Assembly: GCF_014193655.1 (NCBI RefSeq)
Contig: NZ_JACHZQ010000003.1
Location: 124,001-188,000, forward strand
Reading direction: 5' to 3'
Length of the DNA stretch: 64,000 nucleotides
From: Rhizobium sp. BK313
GTDB taxonomy: Bacteria; Pseudomonadota; Alphaproteobacteria; Rhizobiales; Rhizobiaceae
Every line of letters starts with the position of its first letter. Position 1 is the first letter of the stretch. The translations under genes were made by a program, and so were the position numbers. Below, in pieces: positions 16,294-25,766 of this stretch. The notes beneath the pieces were generated by a model. It was given only the letters and a program-made list of their open reading frames with translations, was not told where the DNA came from and did not search any database.

Positions 16294-16441
16294 TCTGGAG
16301 AACGTCAAGCGGCCATTGTTGTGAGGCGCCGACGCGAAAATATACTGCCCGTTTTTGCTCTTCATCGTCCGATCCTGTGCGACAGGACCTATAAAAACAG
16401 CATGCTCTCCATCCGCGATGAAACGTTTGAGGATGTGAGAG

Positions 16442-17317
16442 ATGTTCGTAGTTTTAGGGGCGACCGGAAAGATTGGACGGGCGACGATTGGCGAGCTCCG
16501 CCGCCATGGTGCACCGGTAAGAGCCGTCGTTCGACGTCAAAATAGCGCCGATGACCTGCGCGCCATGGGTTGCGATATCGCCGTTGCGGACATTCAGGAC
16601 AGTGAGGCTCTCAGTGAAAGCATGAGAGGCGCGACAGCCGTGCAGATCATCTGCCCCACGGGTGTTCGGGCAGACGACGCAGCCGCGGAGATGAAAAACA
16701 GCATCAGAACGATCGTCCATGCGCTCGACCGGAACCGGCCGAGCTCAGTTCTGGCAATTTCCGACTATGGCGCGCATCTCGCGTCTGACACCGGCATTAC
16801 GTTGACTTTCCATCACCTGGAGTCAGAACTGAAGAAGCTCCCCGCCGCTCTGACCATTCTGCGCTCCGCCGAGCACATGGAGAATTGGAGCCGCGTGGTC
16901 GGACATGCGGTCGAGACCGGCGTGCTGCCAAGCCTGCATCATCCGGCAACCAAACTATTTCCCACCGTGTCGGCTTCCGATGTCGGCGTCATTGCGGGTG
17001 AATTGCTGCTATCCGGTGTTCATGCTCCGCTCAACATCGTCCACGCGGAGGGGCCGGATCGCTATAGCGTCGAAGACGTCGCGTGGACGGTTGGAGAGCT
17101 CGTCGGCCGGAAAATTGCCGCCCGGGAGATGCCTCGCCCAGACTGGATTCCGGCGCTCGCTCGAGGAGGGCTTGGCGCAAGCTATGCCGAACTGGTTGCC
17201 GCGATGTATGACGCCCACAATGCCGGGCGGATCGACGTTGAGCCAGGTGGAGACGTAAGACAAGGTCGAACCGATCTGCGGAAGGTTCTGGCTTCGATGA
17301 TGAAAGGTTTCTTGTGA
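16442..17317 (+). CDS. NmrA/SDR-like NAD(P)-binding protein, 291 aa
   Basis: The N-terminus reads MFVVLGATGKIGRATIGEL, the GxxGxxG dinucleotide-binding turn, followed by VRAVVRR, where the Arg residues typically select NADP. The rest fits atypical short-chain dehydrogenases of the NmrA/NAD(P)H-binding group, such as QorB-like proteins, in length and in segments such as LTILRSAEHMENW and FPTVSASDVG. Some members are reductases and others are redox sensors. The frame begins just after TGAGAG, with GAGAG as ribosome-binding site. The AraC gene upstream may regulate it. The substrate is unknown. Confidence 0.8.
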   Translation: MFVVLGATGKIGRATIGELRRHGAPVRAVVRRQNSADDLRAMGCDIAVADIQDSEALSESMRGATAVQIICPTGVRADDAAAEMKNSIRTIVHALDRNRPSSVLAISDYGAHLASDTGITLTFHHLESELKKLPAALTILRSAEHMENWSRVVGHAVETGVLPSLHHPATKLFPTVSASDVGVIAGELLLSGVHAPLNIVHAEGPDRYSVEDVAWTVGELVGRKIAAREMPRPDWIPALARGGLGASYAELVAAMYDAHNAGRIDVEPGGDVRQGRTDLRKVLASMMKGFL

Positions 17318-17798
17318 GGGAAGGGGTCTCGACGCGGCGGCGCCCGCTCGCGCGAAAGTTTTCGGACGAGTTGGCCGATTTTTGATCGCCCCGCGTGATC
17401 ATCGATGCAGACGGGATCGCCTTCTTCCGGTCTGAAATCAGGCGATCCGGTGTGTTTTGGACAGCCTTGCTTATGTAGATCGCGAGCGTATCAAGGCAAC
17501 CCGCCGCCAGTACGGCGATGGCTCGGGTTTGTCGCCGCGATACCTGCATCGGACCCTTGGTTGGCTAATAAAATCGCAGTTTGAGGGCGAAAATGTCCAA
17601 AAATCAGCTCCTTTGGGCGGGTTTTTGGCAATTCCCACAAATCTTTACCAACTGAAAAATTTCTCGTGAATTTTTCGTGCAGCCATGCAAGGATGCGCGC
17701 CAGCTTGGCCTCGGGGGAGGTCGGCGGTTCCGCAGACATGTCCGGTCAACGGGCTTGCGGGAGGACCCAACAAGATAGCAACAACAGGGCTGCAACTC
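17318..17798. other. Leader region of the nucleoside uptake operon
   Basis: No coding frame is convincing. The stretch contains an inverted repeat AAAAATT(7)AATTTTT at about 17656-17676, some 125 bases before the binding-protein gene, which could be an operator or part of a leader structure. The promoter of the transporter operon should lie between about 17450 and 17700. I do not see a known riboswitch. Confidence 0.4.
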
Positions 17799-18794
17799 AT
17801 GAAAAAATCCCTTTTGACCCTTTTCGCCTTGGCTGCCATGTCGGCAACCGCGCTTGCGGCCGACATCAAGCCGGCGATCGTTTATGGCACCGGCGGCAAG
17901 TTCGACAAGTCCTTCAACGAAGCGGCCTATAATGGCGCCGAAAGGTTCAAGAAGGAAACCGGCGTCGCCTACCGCGACTTCGAGCCGACGGGCGACACCC
18001 AGGGCGAACAGGCACTGCGCAACTTCGCCAGCAAGGGCTTCAATCCGGTCATCGCCGTGTCCTTCGCCTGGACGTCCGCTCTCCAGAAGGTTGCCGCCGA
18101 ATATCCGAAGACCCAATTCGTTCTGATCGACGACAGCCTCGATCTGCCGAACGTTCGCTCCGTCAAGTTCAAGGAAAATGAAGGTTCCTACCTTGCCGGC
18201 GTCATGGCGGCCATGGCTTCGAAGTCCGGCAAGATCGGCTTCGTCGGCGGCATGGACATTCCGCTGATCCGCAAGTTCGAATGTGGCTATGAGCAGGGCG
18301 CCCGCGCCACCAACCCGAAGATCGAAGTCTTCCAGAACATGACCGGCACGACCGGTGCTGCATGGAACGACCCGGTTCGCGGCGGCGAGCTTACCAAGAA
18401 CCAGATCGACCAGGGCGCTGATGTCGTCTATGCGGCGGCGGGCGCCACCGGCCTCGGCGTGCTGCAGACGGCTGCCGACAACAAGAAGCTTTCCGTCGGC
18501 GTTGACTCCAACCAGAACTACCTGCATCCGGGTTCGGTTCTGACCTCCGTCGTCAAGCGCGTCGATCTCGCCGTCTACAACGCCTTCACCGATGCCAAGA
18601 ACGGCAAGTTCACACCTGGCACGCAGGAACTCGGCCTCAAGGAAGAGGGCGTCGGCGCGGCCATGGACGACAACAACAAGCCGCTCGTCACGCCGGAAAT
18701 GAAGGCCGCCGTCGACAAGGCGACCGCCGACATTATTGCCGGCACGATCAAGGTGCACGACTACACGACCGACAACGCCTGCCCGAAGAGCTGA
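17799..18794 (+). CDS. BMP-family ABC transporter substrate-binding protein
   Basis: The 331-residue product has a signal peptide (MKKSLLTLFALAAMSATALA, cleavage near residue 20) and then the BMP/PnrA-like fold: VYGTGGKFDKSFNEAAYNGA, a GDTQGEQALRNFASKGF segment, and later IGFVGGMDIPLIRKFECGY and VGVDSNQNYLHPGSVLTSVVKRVD. PnrA/Med-family proteins bind purine nucleosides in the periplasm. There is no lipobox Cys after the signal, as usual in Gram-negatives. The ATG at 17799 is chosen because it begins the signal peptide. The ABC subunits and nucleoside-cleaving enzymes follow directly, which supports nucleosides as substrate. Confidence 0.92.
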   Translation: MKKSLLTLFALAAMSATALAADIKPAIVYGTGGKFDKSFNEAAYNGAERFKKETGVAYRDFEPTGDTQGEQALRNFASKGFNPVIAVSFAWTSALQKVAAEYPKTQFVLIDDSLDLPNVRSVKFKENEGSYLAGVMAAMASKSGKIGFVGGMDIPLIRKFECGYEQGARATNPKIEVFQNMTGTTGAAWNDPVRGGELTKNQIDQGADVVYAAAGATGLGVLQTAADNKKLSVGVDSNQNYLHPGSVLTSVVKRVDLAVYNAFTDAKNGKFTPGTQELGLKEEGVGAAMDDNNKPLVTPEMKAAVDKATADIIAGTIKVHDYTTDNACPKS

Positions 18795-18802
18795 TATGAA
18801 AT

Positions 18803-18839
18803 AAGGGCGTATGACGCATTCAAAACGTCATACGCCCTT
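18803..18839 (+). terminator. Strong hairpin between binding-protein gene and ABC genes
   Basis: A perfect 14-bp stem (AAGGGCGTATGACG with its complement) encloses a nine-base loop and is followed by TTTTC. It begins eight bases after the stop codon of the binding-protein gene. It could terminate most transcripts or protect the 3' end of the upstream message, so that the binding protein is made in excess over the membrane subunits, as is common in ABC operons. Confidence 0.85.
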
Positions 18840-18874
18840 TTCTTATCCGGAAGTCTGGTTTCTGGAGCTGCGTA

Positions 18875-20386
18875 GTGAGCCAAACGCCTGCCATCGAACT
18901 CGTGGGCATCGACAAGAAGTTCGGTGCCGTCCACGCCAATAAAGACATCAATCTGACCGTTGCCAAGGGCTCGATCCACGGAATCATCGGTGAGAATGGT
19001 GCCGGGAAATCGACTCTGATGTCGGTAATCTATGGCTTCTATCATGCCGACAGCGGCGAGATCCGCATCAACGGCAATCCTATCGCCATCCGGGACAGCC
19101 AGGCGGCCATCGCCGCCGGCATCGGCATGGTGCACCAGCATTTCATGCTGGTCGACAATTTCTCCGTGTTGGAAAACGTCATGCTGGGCGCCGAAGGCGG
19201 CGCATTGCTGGCCAAGGGCGTCGCCGCCGCCCGCGCAGAACTCAGGCGGCTAGAGACGGATTACGGCCTGGAAGTCGATCCGGACGCATTGATCGAGGAG
19301 CTTCCGGTCGGTCAGCAGCAGCGTGTCGAGATCCTGAAGGCTATGTTTCGCGGCGCCGAAATCCTTATTCTCGACGAACCGACCGGTGTTCTGACGCCCG
19401 CAGAAGCGGACAATCTGTTCCGCATTCTCCGCGTGCTGCGCGACCAGGGCAAGACGATCATCCTGATTACCCATAAGCTGCGCGAAATCATGGCGATCAC
19501 CGATACGGTGTCTGTCATGCGCCGCGGCGAAATGGTCGCCACCCGCAAGACGGAGGAAACCACCGTCGAAGAGCTTGCCGAGCTGATGGTCGGCCGCCGC
19601 GTGCTGCTGCGGGTCGAAAAAGGCTCTGCCCATCCGGGCGAGGTCGTGCTCTCCGTGCGCAATCTGACCGTCAAGGACGGCCGTGGCGTCACCATGGTCG
19701 ACAATGTCTCTTTCGATGTCCGCGCCGGCGAGATCGTTGGTATCGCGGGTGTGGCGGGCAACGGCCAGTCGGAGCTGCTGGAGGCGATCGCCGGCATCCG
19801 CAAGCCCGCGTCGGGCGAGATCCACCTGCACGGCAAGCCAATCGGCACGGCCGATCCCGCGGCGCTGCGTGACCTTGGCCTTGCACACATTCCCGAGGAT
19901 CGCCATCACATGGGCCTCGTCCTCAAGTTTGAGGAATACGAAAACTCGATGCTCGGCTATCACCGCGACACCAAATATGGCCGTGGTGGAATGCTCGATC
20001 TCGACGCCATGCGCAAGGATGCGATGGAGAAGATCGAGAAATACGACATCCGCCCGCCGAACGCCCGGCTGAAGACTGCCAATTTCTCCGGCGGCAACCA
20101 GCAGAAGATCGTCGTCGCCCGCGAAATCGAGCGCGATCCGAAAGCCTTGCTGATTGGCCAGCCGACGCGGGGCGTCGACATCGGCGCCATCGAATTCATC
20201 CATCGCCGCATTATCGAGATGCGGGATGCTGGCAAGGCAATCCTTCTGGTGTCGGTGGAGCTGGATGAAATCCGCGCGCTTTCGGACCGCATCCTCGTCA
20301 TGTTCGCCGGCCACGTCGTCGGCGAGAAAACGGCTGACGCCGGTGAACAGACACTCGGCCTGATGATGGCCGGCATTGCCGCATGA
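18875..20386 (+). CDS. Nucleoside ABC transporter ATP-binding protein, two domains
   Basis: The 503-residue protein contains two fused ABC domains. The first has GENGAGKST (Walker A, 39-47), the signature LPVGQQQRVEILKA and LILDEPTGVLTP (Walker B). The second has a degenerate Walker A (GVAGNGQSELLEAI), the signature FSGGNQQKIVVARE and LLIGQPTRGVDIGA, with Gln in place of the usual Glu or Asp after the Walker B strand. This architecture matches the ATPases of BMP-type nucleoside importers and sugar importers. The start is GTG at 18875, with GGAG upstream. Seven bases separate its stop from the permease ATG. Confidence 0.92.
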   Translation: MSQTPAIELVGIDKKFGAVHANKDINLTVAKGSIHGIIGENGAGKSTLMSVIYGFYHADSGEIRINGNPIAIRDSQAAIAAGIGMVHQHFMLVDNFSVLENVMLGAEGGALLAKGVAAARAELRRLETDYGLEVDPDALIEELPVGQQQRVEILKAMFRGAEILILDEPTGVLTPAEADNLFRILRVLRDQGKTIILITHKLREIMAITDTVSVMRRGEMVATRKTEETTVEELAELMVGRRVLLRVEKGSAHPGEVVLSVRNLTVKDGRGVTMVDNVSFDVRAGEIVGIAGVAGNGQSELLEAIAGIRKPASGEIHLHGKPIGTADPAALRDLGLAHIPEDRHHMGLVLKFEEYENSMLGYHRDTKYGRGGMLDLDAMRKDAMEKIEKYDIRPPNARLKTANFSGGNQQKIVVAREIERDPKALLIGQPTRGVDIGAIEFIHRRIIEMRDAGKAILLVSVELDEIRALSDRILVMFAGHVVGEKTADAGEQTLGLMMAGIAA

Positions 20387-20393
20387 GGCCTTG

Positions 20394-21497
20394 ATGAGCA
20401 CTGCTTCCGTTCCGCTCCCCAATTGGATCACCTATGGTCTGATTCCCATTCTGAATCTCGTCATCGCCTTCCTGATCTCTGGCCTCGTCGTTTGGTTTAT
20501 CGGCGAGAGTCCGTTGGATGCGTTGAACCTGCTCCTGCAGGGCGCACTCGGCAGCGGTGAAGGCATTGGCTTTACGCTGTACTATGCCACAAGCTTCATT
20601 TTCACCGGCCTGTCGGTCGCCGTCGCCATTCATGCCGGCCTGTTCAACATCGGCTCCGAAGGCCAAGCCTATGTCGGCGGCCTCGGCTGCGCCCTCGTGG
20701 CACTGACGCTCGACAGATACGTGCCCTGGTATGTCACGATGCCCTTCGCGGTCATTGGTGCGGCTGTATTCGGCGCGCTCTGGGCTCTCATTCCCGCCTG
20801 GCTGCAGGCCAAGCGCGGCAGCCACGTCGTCATCACCACCATCATGTTCAATTTCATCGCCTCTGCGATGATGAACTTCATCTTGGTGCATGTGCTGATC
20901 GTGCCGGGCAAGATGGCGCCGGAAACCCGCACCTTCCTTGAGGGCGGCCAGTTGCCGAAGCTCGATTGGCTGATGGGCATCTTCGGTTCGACCATCGGCG
21001 CGGCACCGCTCAATGTTTCCTTCCTGATCGCGCTGGTCATGTGTTTCCTCGTCTGGGTGCTCGTCTGGCGCACCAAGCTCGGCTACGAAATGCGAACGCT
21101 CGGCCTCAGCCCGACGGCCGCCGTCTATGCCGGCATTCCTTATGCCCGCACGGTCATCATCGCCATGCTGATCTCCGGCGGTCTCGCCGGCATGATGGCG
21201 CTCAATCCGGTCATGGGTTCATCGGCCCGCCTGCAGGTCGAATTCGTGCTCGGCGCCGGTTTCGTCGGCATCGCCGTGTCGCTGATGGGTCGTAACCATC
21301 CCTTCGGCATCATCCTGGCGGCAATCCTGTTCGGCATTCTCTATCAGGGCGGCGATGCGCTTTCTTTCGACATGCCCAACATCACGCGTGACATGATCGT
21401 AGTGATCCAGGGACTGGTCATCCTGTTCGCCGGTGCCCTCGAATATATGTTCCGTCCCGCGCTGGTGCGCGTCTATCAAAAATTCGCCAGGACGTGA
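20394..21497 (+). CDS. Nucleoside ABC transporter permease 1
   Basis: The 367-residue protein has about nine to ten hydrophobic segments and the family segments VAIHAGLFNIGSEGQAYVGG and GFVGIAVSLMGRNHP, as in BMP-type nucleoside permeases of the BPD_transp_2 family. The start is placed at the ATG at 20394 (MSTASVPLPN), behind GAGG; a TTG at 20376 would overlap the ATPase gene. It works as a heterodimer with the next gene product in the inner membrane. The end is ten bases from the next start. Confidence 0.9.
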   Translation: MSTASVPLPNWITYGLIPILNLVIAFLISGLVVWFIGESPLDALNLLLQGALGSGEGIGFTLYYATSFIFTGLSVAVAIHAGLFNIGSEGQAYVGGLGCALVALTLDRYVPWYVTMPFAVIGAAVFGALWALIPAWLQAKRGSHVVITTIMFNFIASAMMNFILVHVLIVPGKMAPETRTFLEGGQLPKLDWLMGIFGSTIGAAPLNVSFLIALVMCFLVWVLVWRTKLGYEMRTLGLSPTAAVYAGIPYARTVIIAMLISGGLAGMMALNPVMGSSARLQVEFVLGAGFVGIAVSLMGRNHPFGIILAAILFGILYQGGDALSFDMPNITRDMIVVIQGLVILFAGALEYMFRPALVRVYQKFART

Positions 21498-21507
21498 GGA
21501 TCGGACG

Positions 21508-22479
21508 ATGGAATATTATGATCTTCTCATCAGCATACTTGGCTCGACCGTCCGCCTGTCGATTCCGCTGATCTTCACCGCACTCGCCGGGCTCTTTTCC
21601 GAGCGCGCCGGCATTTTCGATATCGGTCTCGAAGGCAAGATGCTGGCATCCGCCTTTGCCGCTGCCTGCGTCGCGTCCGTCACCGGCTCGGCCTGGGCCG
21701 GCCTCGGCGCCGGTATCATCGCATCGGTGGCGTTTGGCCTGCTTCATGGCTTCGCCTCGATCACCAATCGCGGCAACCAGATCGTCTCCGGCGTTGCGAT
21801 CAACTTCCTGACCGCGGGTTTGACCATTGTGCTCGGCCAGGCCTGGTTCGGTCAGGGCGGGCGCACGCCGACGCTGCCGGCCGACGCGCGTTTCGCTTCG
21901 ATCACATTGCCGGGCGCCGACGCCATCCGTGACGTGCCCTTCATCGGGCCGTTCTATGCCAACGTCATCTCCGGCAACAATATCCTCACCTATCTCGCCT
22001 TTCTCGCCGTGCCGATTTCCTGGTGGATCCTCTATCGCACCCGTTTCGGCCTGCGCCTGCGCGCTGTCGGCGAAAATCCGGGCGCCGTCGATACGGCAGG
22101 CATCTCCGTCGAGTGGCTCCGGTATCGGTCGCTGATCGTCGCCGGCATTCTCTGCGGCTTCTCCGGCACCTATCTTGCCATCGCCCAGTCGGCGGCCTTC
22201 ATCAACAACATGTCGGCGGGCAAGGGCTATATCGCGCTGGCGGCGCTGATCTTTGCAAAGTGGAAACCGGTGCCGGTCATGTTCACCTGCCTGCTCTTCG
22301 GCTTCCTCGATGCTTTCGCCAATTTCATGCAGGGCAAGGCGGTGCCTGGCATCGGCGAAGTGCCGGTACAGATTTTCCAGGCGCTGCCCTATATTCTGAC
22401 CTGCATCCTGCTTGCAGGCTTCATCGGCGTCGCCAAACCGCCAAAGGCGGGCGGCGTGCCCTATACCAAGGAGCGCTGA
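21508..22479 (+). CDS. Nucleoside ABC transporter permease 2
   Basis: The 323-residue membrane protein starts MEYYDLLISILGSTVR and has about eight to nine hydrophobic segments. ERAGIFDIGLEGKMLASAF and IAVGENPGAV-like sequence (RLRAVGENPGAVDTAG) are characteristic of the second permease of BMP-type nucleoside transporters. The ATG at 21508 has GTGAGGA upstream; a longer frame from 21433 would overlap the upstream gene. It is followed after three bases by cytidine deaminase, so uptake and breakdown are co-transcribed. Confidence 0.9.
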   Translation: MEYYDLLISILGSTVRLSIPLIFTALAGLFSERAGIFDIGLEGKMLASAFAAACVASVTGSAWAGLGAGIIASVAFGLLHGFASITNRGNQIVSGVAINFLTAGLTIVLGQAWFGQGGRTPTLPADARFASITLPGADAIRDVPFIGPFYANVISGNNILTYLAFLAVPISWWILYRTRFGLRLRAVGENPGAVDTAGISVEWLRYRSLIVAGILCGFSGTYLAIAQSAAFINNMSAGKGYIALAALIFAKWKPVPVMFTCLLFGFLDAFANFMQGKAVPGIGEVPVQIFQALPYILTCILLAGFIGVAKPPKAGGVPYTKER

Positions 22480-22482
22480 TCC

Positions 22483-22875
22483 ATGTCGCATGATCTGTTC
22501 GAGGCCGCCCGCGGAGCGATGGCCTTTGCCCATGCACCCTATTCGAAATTTCCTGTCGGCGCGGCGATCCGCGCGGAGGATGGCAAAGTCTATACCGGCG
22601 CCAACATCGAAAACCTGTCCTTCCCGCAGGGCTGGTGCGCCGAGCCGACTGCGATCAGCCACATGATCATGGCCGGCGCCAAGAAGATCGTCGAAATGGC
22701 CGTCATTGCCGAAAAACTGCCGCTCTGCCCGCCCTGCGGCGGCTGCCGGCAGAAGATCGCCGAGTTCGCCAGCAAGGAAACGCGCATCTATCTTTGCGAC
22801 GAAACCGGCGTGAAGAAGACCATGACCATGGACGAGATGCTGCCCTTCAGCTTCGAAACCGAGATACTGGGATGA
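22483..22875 (+). CDS. cdd: Cytidine deaminase
   Basis: The 130-residue protein converts cytidine and deoxycytidine to uridine and deoxyuridine. The zinc site is visible as CAEPTA (the C[AH]E motif at about 53-58) and PCGGCRQ at about 84-90, as expected for the homotetrameric type. NIENLSFPQGWCAE contains the substrate-binding Asn. A ribosome-binding site AAGGAG lies in the end of the permease gene. The stop overlaps the start of the phosphorylase by four bases (ATGA). Its location fits degradation of imported pyrimidine nucleosides. Confidence 0.95.
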   Translation: MSHDLFEAARGAMAFAHAPYSKFPVGAAIRAEDGKVYTGANIENLSFPQGWCAEPTAISHMIMAGAKKIVEMAVIAEKLPLCPPCGGCRQKIAEFASKETRIYLCDETGVKKTMTMDEMLPFSFETEILG

Positions 22876-23678
22876 GCGCCGCCGTCGAAATCCTGGCCGC
22901 AAAGCTCGGTGATCTCCAGCCGCGCTACGGCATAGTCCTGGGCTCCGGCCTTGGTTCCCTGGTCGACGAGGTGCGGGATGCGGTACGCATTCCGTACGCC
23001 GACCTTCCAGATTTCCCCGTCAGCGCCGTTTCCGGCCATGCCGGAACACTGGTTGTCGGCTATCTCGGTAACGTGCCGGTCATCATGCTGTCCGGCCGCG
23101 TGCACTATTACGAGAAGGGTGACGCCAATGCCATGCGCGTGCCGATCGAAACCCTGAAGGGTCTCGGCATCGAGACGCTGATCCTCACCAATTCCGCCGG
23201 ATCGCTGCGCGAGGAAATGTCGCCGGGATCGGTGATGCAGATCACGGATCACATCAATTATTCGGGGATGAACCCGTTGATCGGCGAGGAAAGCGACAAG
23301 CGTTTCGTCGGCATGACCAATGCCTATGATACCGACCTGATCATGCGAATGCGCAAGGCAGCGGAAAAGGCCGAGATCAAGCTGTCGCACGGCGTCTACA
23401 TGTGGTTCTCCGGCCCGAGCTTCGAAACTCCGGCGGAAATCCGCATGGCGCGCATCATGGGCGCCGATGCGGTCGGCATGTCGACGGTGCCGGAAGTTAT
23501 TCTTGCGCGTCTTTTCGGCCTGAGGGTTGCAGCCGCCTCCGTCATCACTAACTATGGGGCTGGCATGACCGGCGCCGAGCTCACGCATGAAGAGACGAAG
23601 GACATGGCCCCGGTTGGCGGCGCTCGCCTTGCTGCCATCTTGAAAGAAATGATTGCGGACGGAGGAAACGAACAATGA
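22872..23678 (+). CDS. Purine nucleoside phosphorylase (trimeric type)
   Basis: The 268-residue protein splits purine nucleosides with phosphate to base and (deoxy)ribose 1-phosphate. Family segments include GIVLGSGLGSLVDEV (phosphate loop), SGHAGTLVVG, GRVHYYEKGD, and GPSFETPAEIRM followed by GADAVGMSTVPE, which are typical of the trimeric PNP/MTAP group. Later, SVITNYGAGM contains the Asn that distinguishes PNP from MTAP. The ATG at 22872 overlaps the cdd stop, and the stop overlaps deoC. A longer frame from 22635 is not used, because the family N-terminus starts here. Confidence 0.93.
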   Translation: MSAAVEILAAKLGDLQPRYGIVLGSGLGSLVDEVRDAVRIPYADLPDFPVSAVSGHAGTLVVGYLGNVPVIMLSGRVHYYEKGDANAMRVPIETLKGLGIETLILTNSAGSLREEMSPGSVMQITDHINYSGMNPLIGEESDKRFVGMTNAYDTDLIMRMRKAAEKAEIKLSHGVYMWFSGPSFETPAEIRMARIMGADAVGMSTVPEVILARLFGLRVAAASVITNYGAGMTGAELTHEETKDMAPVGGARLAAILKEMIADGGNEQ

Positions 23679-24448
23679 CGAGCCATTCCCTTAGAGAAAC
23701 GGCGGCCGTTGCGCTTTCCCTTCTCGATCTCACCAATCTCAAGGACGATTGCACGCCGGCCCAGATCGAGACGCTCTGCGCCCGGGCCCAGTCGCCCTAT
23801 GGCAACACCGCCGCTATCTGCATCTGGCCGCGGTTCGTTGCTCAGGCGCGCGGTATTCTCGGAACCGACCATGCCGTGAGGATCGCGACCGTGGTGAATT
23901 TCCCGGCCGGCGATATGGAAGTGGCCGACGTCGCCGCCGAGGCGCGTGAGGCGATCGCCGATGGTGCGGACGAAATCGATCTCGTCATTCCCTATCGTGC
24001 GCTGCTGGCCGGCAACGAGCAGGCCGTCACCGACATGGTTGCCGCCGTCAAGGCCGAATGCACGGGACCGGTGCTGCTGAAGACTATCCTCGAAACCGGT
24101 GAACTCAAGGACGTGGCGCTCATCCAGCGCGCCTCAGAACTGGCAATCGAGGCAGGCTCCGATTTCATCAAGACGTCTACCGGCAAGGTCGCCGTCAACG
24201 CGACCCTGGAAGCCGCCGATATCATGCTGCGGGCGATCCGCCAGAGTGGCCGCAAGGTGGGCTTCAAGCCGGCGGGCGGCATCGGCTCCGTTGGTGATGC
24301 GGCCCTCTATCTCAGCCTCGCCGAAACCATCATGGCGCCGGATTGGGCCATGCCCTCGACCTTCCGCTTCGGCGCGTCGAGTCTTCTCGACGATATCTTG
24401 AACGTGCTCGGCGGCGGGCAGTCCACCGCGGCGGCTTCCGGATACTGA
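23675..24448 (+). CDS. deoC: Deoxyribose-phosphate aldolase
   Basis: The 257-residue class I aldolase cleaves 2-deoxyribose 5-phosphate to glyceraldehyde 3-phosphate and acetaldehyde. LLDLTNLKDDCTPAQI at the start, LVIPYRALLAG, then VLLKTILETGEL (Lys of the active site) and FIKTSTGKVAVNATLE (Schiff-base Lys) are all visible. KPAGGIGSVGDA matches the phosphate-binding loop. The start overlaps the phosphorylase gene by four bases. It takes the product of DeoB, which is encoded nearby on the opposite strand. Confidence 0.95.
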   Translation: MTSHSLRETAAVALSLLDLTNLKDDCTPAQIETLCARAQSPYGNTAAICIWPRFVAQARGILGTDHAVRIATVVNFPAGDMEVADVAAEAREAIADGADEIDLVIPYRALLAGNEQAVTDMVAAVKAECTGPVLLKTILETGELKDVALIQRASELAIEAGSDFIKTSTGKVAVNATLEAADIMLRAIRQSGRKVGFKPAGGIGSVGDAALYLSLAETIMAPDWAMPSTFRFGASSLLDDILNVLGGGQSTAAASGY

Positions 24449-24451
24449 GCG

Positions 24452-25759
24452 ATGATCCCGCAGGAGATCATCCGGCGGAAGCGGGATGGCGGCACGCTAC
24501 CCGCCGCCGATATTGACGCCTTCATCGCGGCCCTTGCGCGGGGTGACCTGGCCGAAAGTCAAATCGGCGCCTTCGCCATGGCCGTCTGGTTTCATGGCAT
24601 GACGCGTGAGGAGACCGTGGCGCTGACGCTGGCCATGGCCCGCTCCGGCGACAGGATTTCCTGGCCCGGTATCGACAGACCGATCGCCGACAAACACTCG
24701 ACCGGCGGTATCGGCGACAACGTTTCGCTGATGCTGGCCCCGATTGCAGCTGCCTGCGGCCTTGCCGTGCCGATGATCTCCGGCCGTGGCCTCGGCCATA
24801 CCGGCGGCACGCTGGATAAGCTAGAATCGATCCCCGGCTACGGCATCACCCCGGATGCGGCACACTTCCGCAAGGTGGTGGATGAGGTGGGCTGTGCCAT
24901 CATCGGCCAGACTGGGACGTTGGCGCCTGCTGACGGCAAACTCTATGCCGTGCGCGATGTCACTTCGACGGTCGATTCCGTGCCGTTGATTACAGCTTCG
25001 ATCCTATCGAAGAAGCTGGCCGCGGGCCTCGAAACGCTGGTCCTCGACGTCAAGATTGGCAATGGCGCCTTCATGACCTCGCTGGAAGAGGCCGAGACGT
25101 TGGCTCGGTCGCTGGTTGAGGTGGCGAACGGCGCGGGCGTCAGGACCTCGGCTCTGATCACGGATATGAACCAGCCGCTGGCCGACGCGGCCGGTAATGT
25201 CGTCGAACTCCGCAATTGCCTGGATTTTCTGAAGGGCGGCAAAACCGGCACGCGGCTCGAAACGGTCGTGTTGGCGTTCGCCGCAGAGATGTTGACGCAG
25301 GCGGGGGTCGTTAAGTCATTGGCCGAGGCTGACGCAAAAGCGCGCGAAGCCCTTTCCTCCGGCAAGGCAGCCGAGCGGTTCGGCCGCATGGTTCGCGCCC
25401 TTGGCGGCCCTGCCGATCTGCTGGATCGCCCGGACAGATATCTGATTGCCGCGCCGGTGCAGAAGCCGGTTCTTGCGTCGTCGGATGGCTGGTTGACGGC
25501 CTGCGATGCTCGCGCCATCGGCATGAGCGTGATCGATCTGGGGGGCGGTCGCCGTCATCCGCAGGATAAGATCGATCATCGCGTTGGCTTCAGCGATATC
25601 CTGCCGCTCGAAACGAGGGTCGCCAAAGGCGACCGCATCGCAACTGTCCATGCCGCCGACGAGGCGAGCGCCGAAAGGGCCGCAGCAGATTTGGCCGCGA
25701 ACTACCGGATTGGTGATGCCGCACCCGTTCTGCCGCCGGTGATCGTTACGCGGATCTGA
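24452..25759 (+). CDS. deoA: Thymidine phosphorylase
   Basis: The 435-residue protein cleaves thymidine and deoxyuridine with phosphate to base plus deoxyribose 1-phosphate. Visible family segments are IADKHSTGGIGDNVSL (phosphate binding), SGRGLGHTGGTLDKLESIPG and KIGNGAFM. Its length agrees with bacterial DeoA. It follows deoC by three bases and ends the plus-strand salvage operon. The next gene is convergent. No regulator gene for the operon is seen close by, so control may act from elsewhere or through the leader region upstream of the binding-protein gene. Confidence 0.95.
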   Translation: MIPQEIIRRKRDGGTLPAADIDAFIAALARGDLAESQIGAFAMAVWFHGMTREETVALTLAMARSGDRISWPGIDRPIADKHSTGGIGDNVSLMLAPIAAACGLAVPMISGRGLGHTGGTLDKLESIPGYGITPDAAHFRKVVDEVGCAIIGQTGTLAPADGKLYAVRDVTSTVDSVPLITASILSKKLAAGLETLVLDVKIGNGAFMTSLEEAETLARSLVEVANGAGVRTSALITDMNQPLADAAGNVVELRNCLDFLKGGKTGTRLETVVLAFAAEMLTQAGVVKSLAEADAKAREALSSGKAAERFGRMVRALGGPADLLDRPDRYLIAAPVQKPVLASSDGWLTACDARAIGMSVIDLGGGRRHPQDKIDHRVGFSDILPLETRVAKGDRIATVHAADEASAERAAADLAANYRIGDAAPVLPPVIVTRI

Positions 25760-25766
25760 GAGGCAA

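Noticed and set aside
17318..17798. Purine riboswitch before the nucleoside transporter
   Set aside because: The inverted repeat is present but the conserved purine-aptamer junction and loop sequences are not seen.
20298..22902. Long antisense frames over the transporter genes
   Set aside because: They are shadows of high-GC codons in the opposite genes, with His/Asp/Arg-rich translations and no family features.
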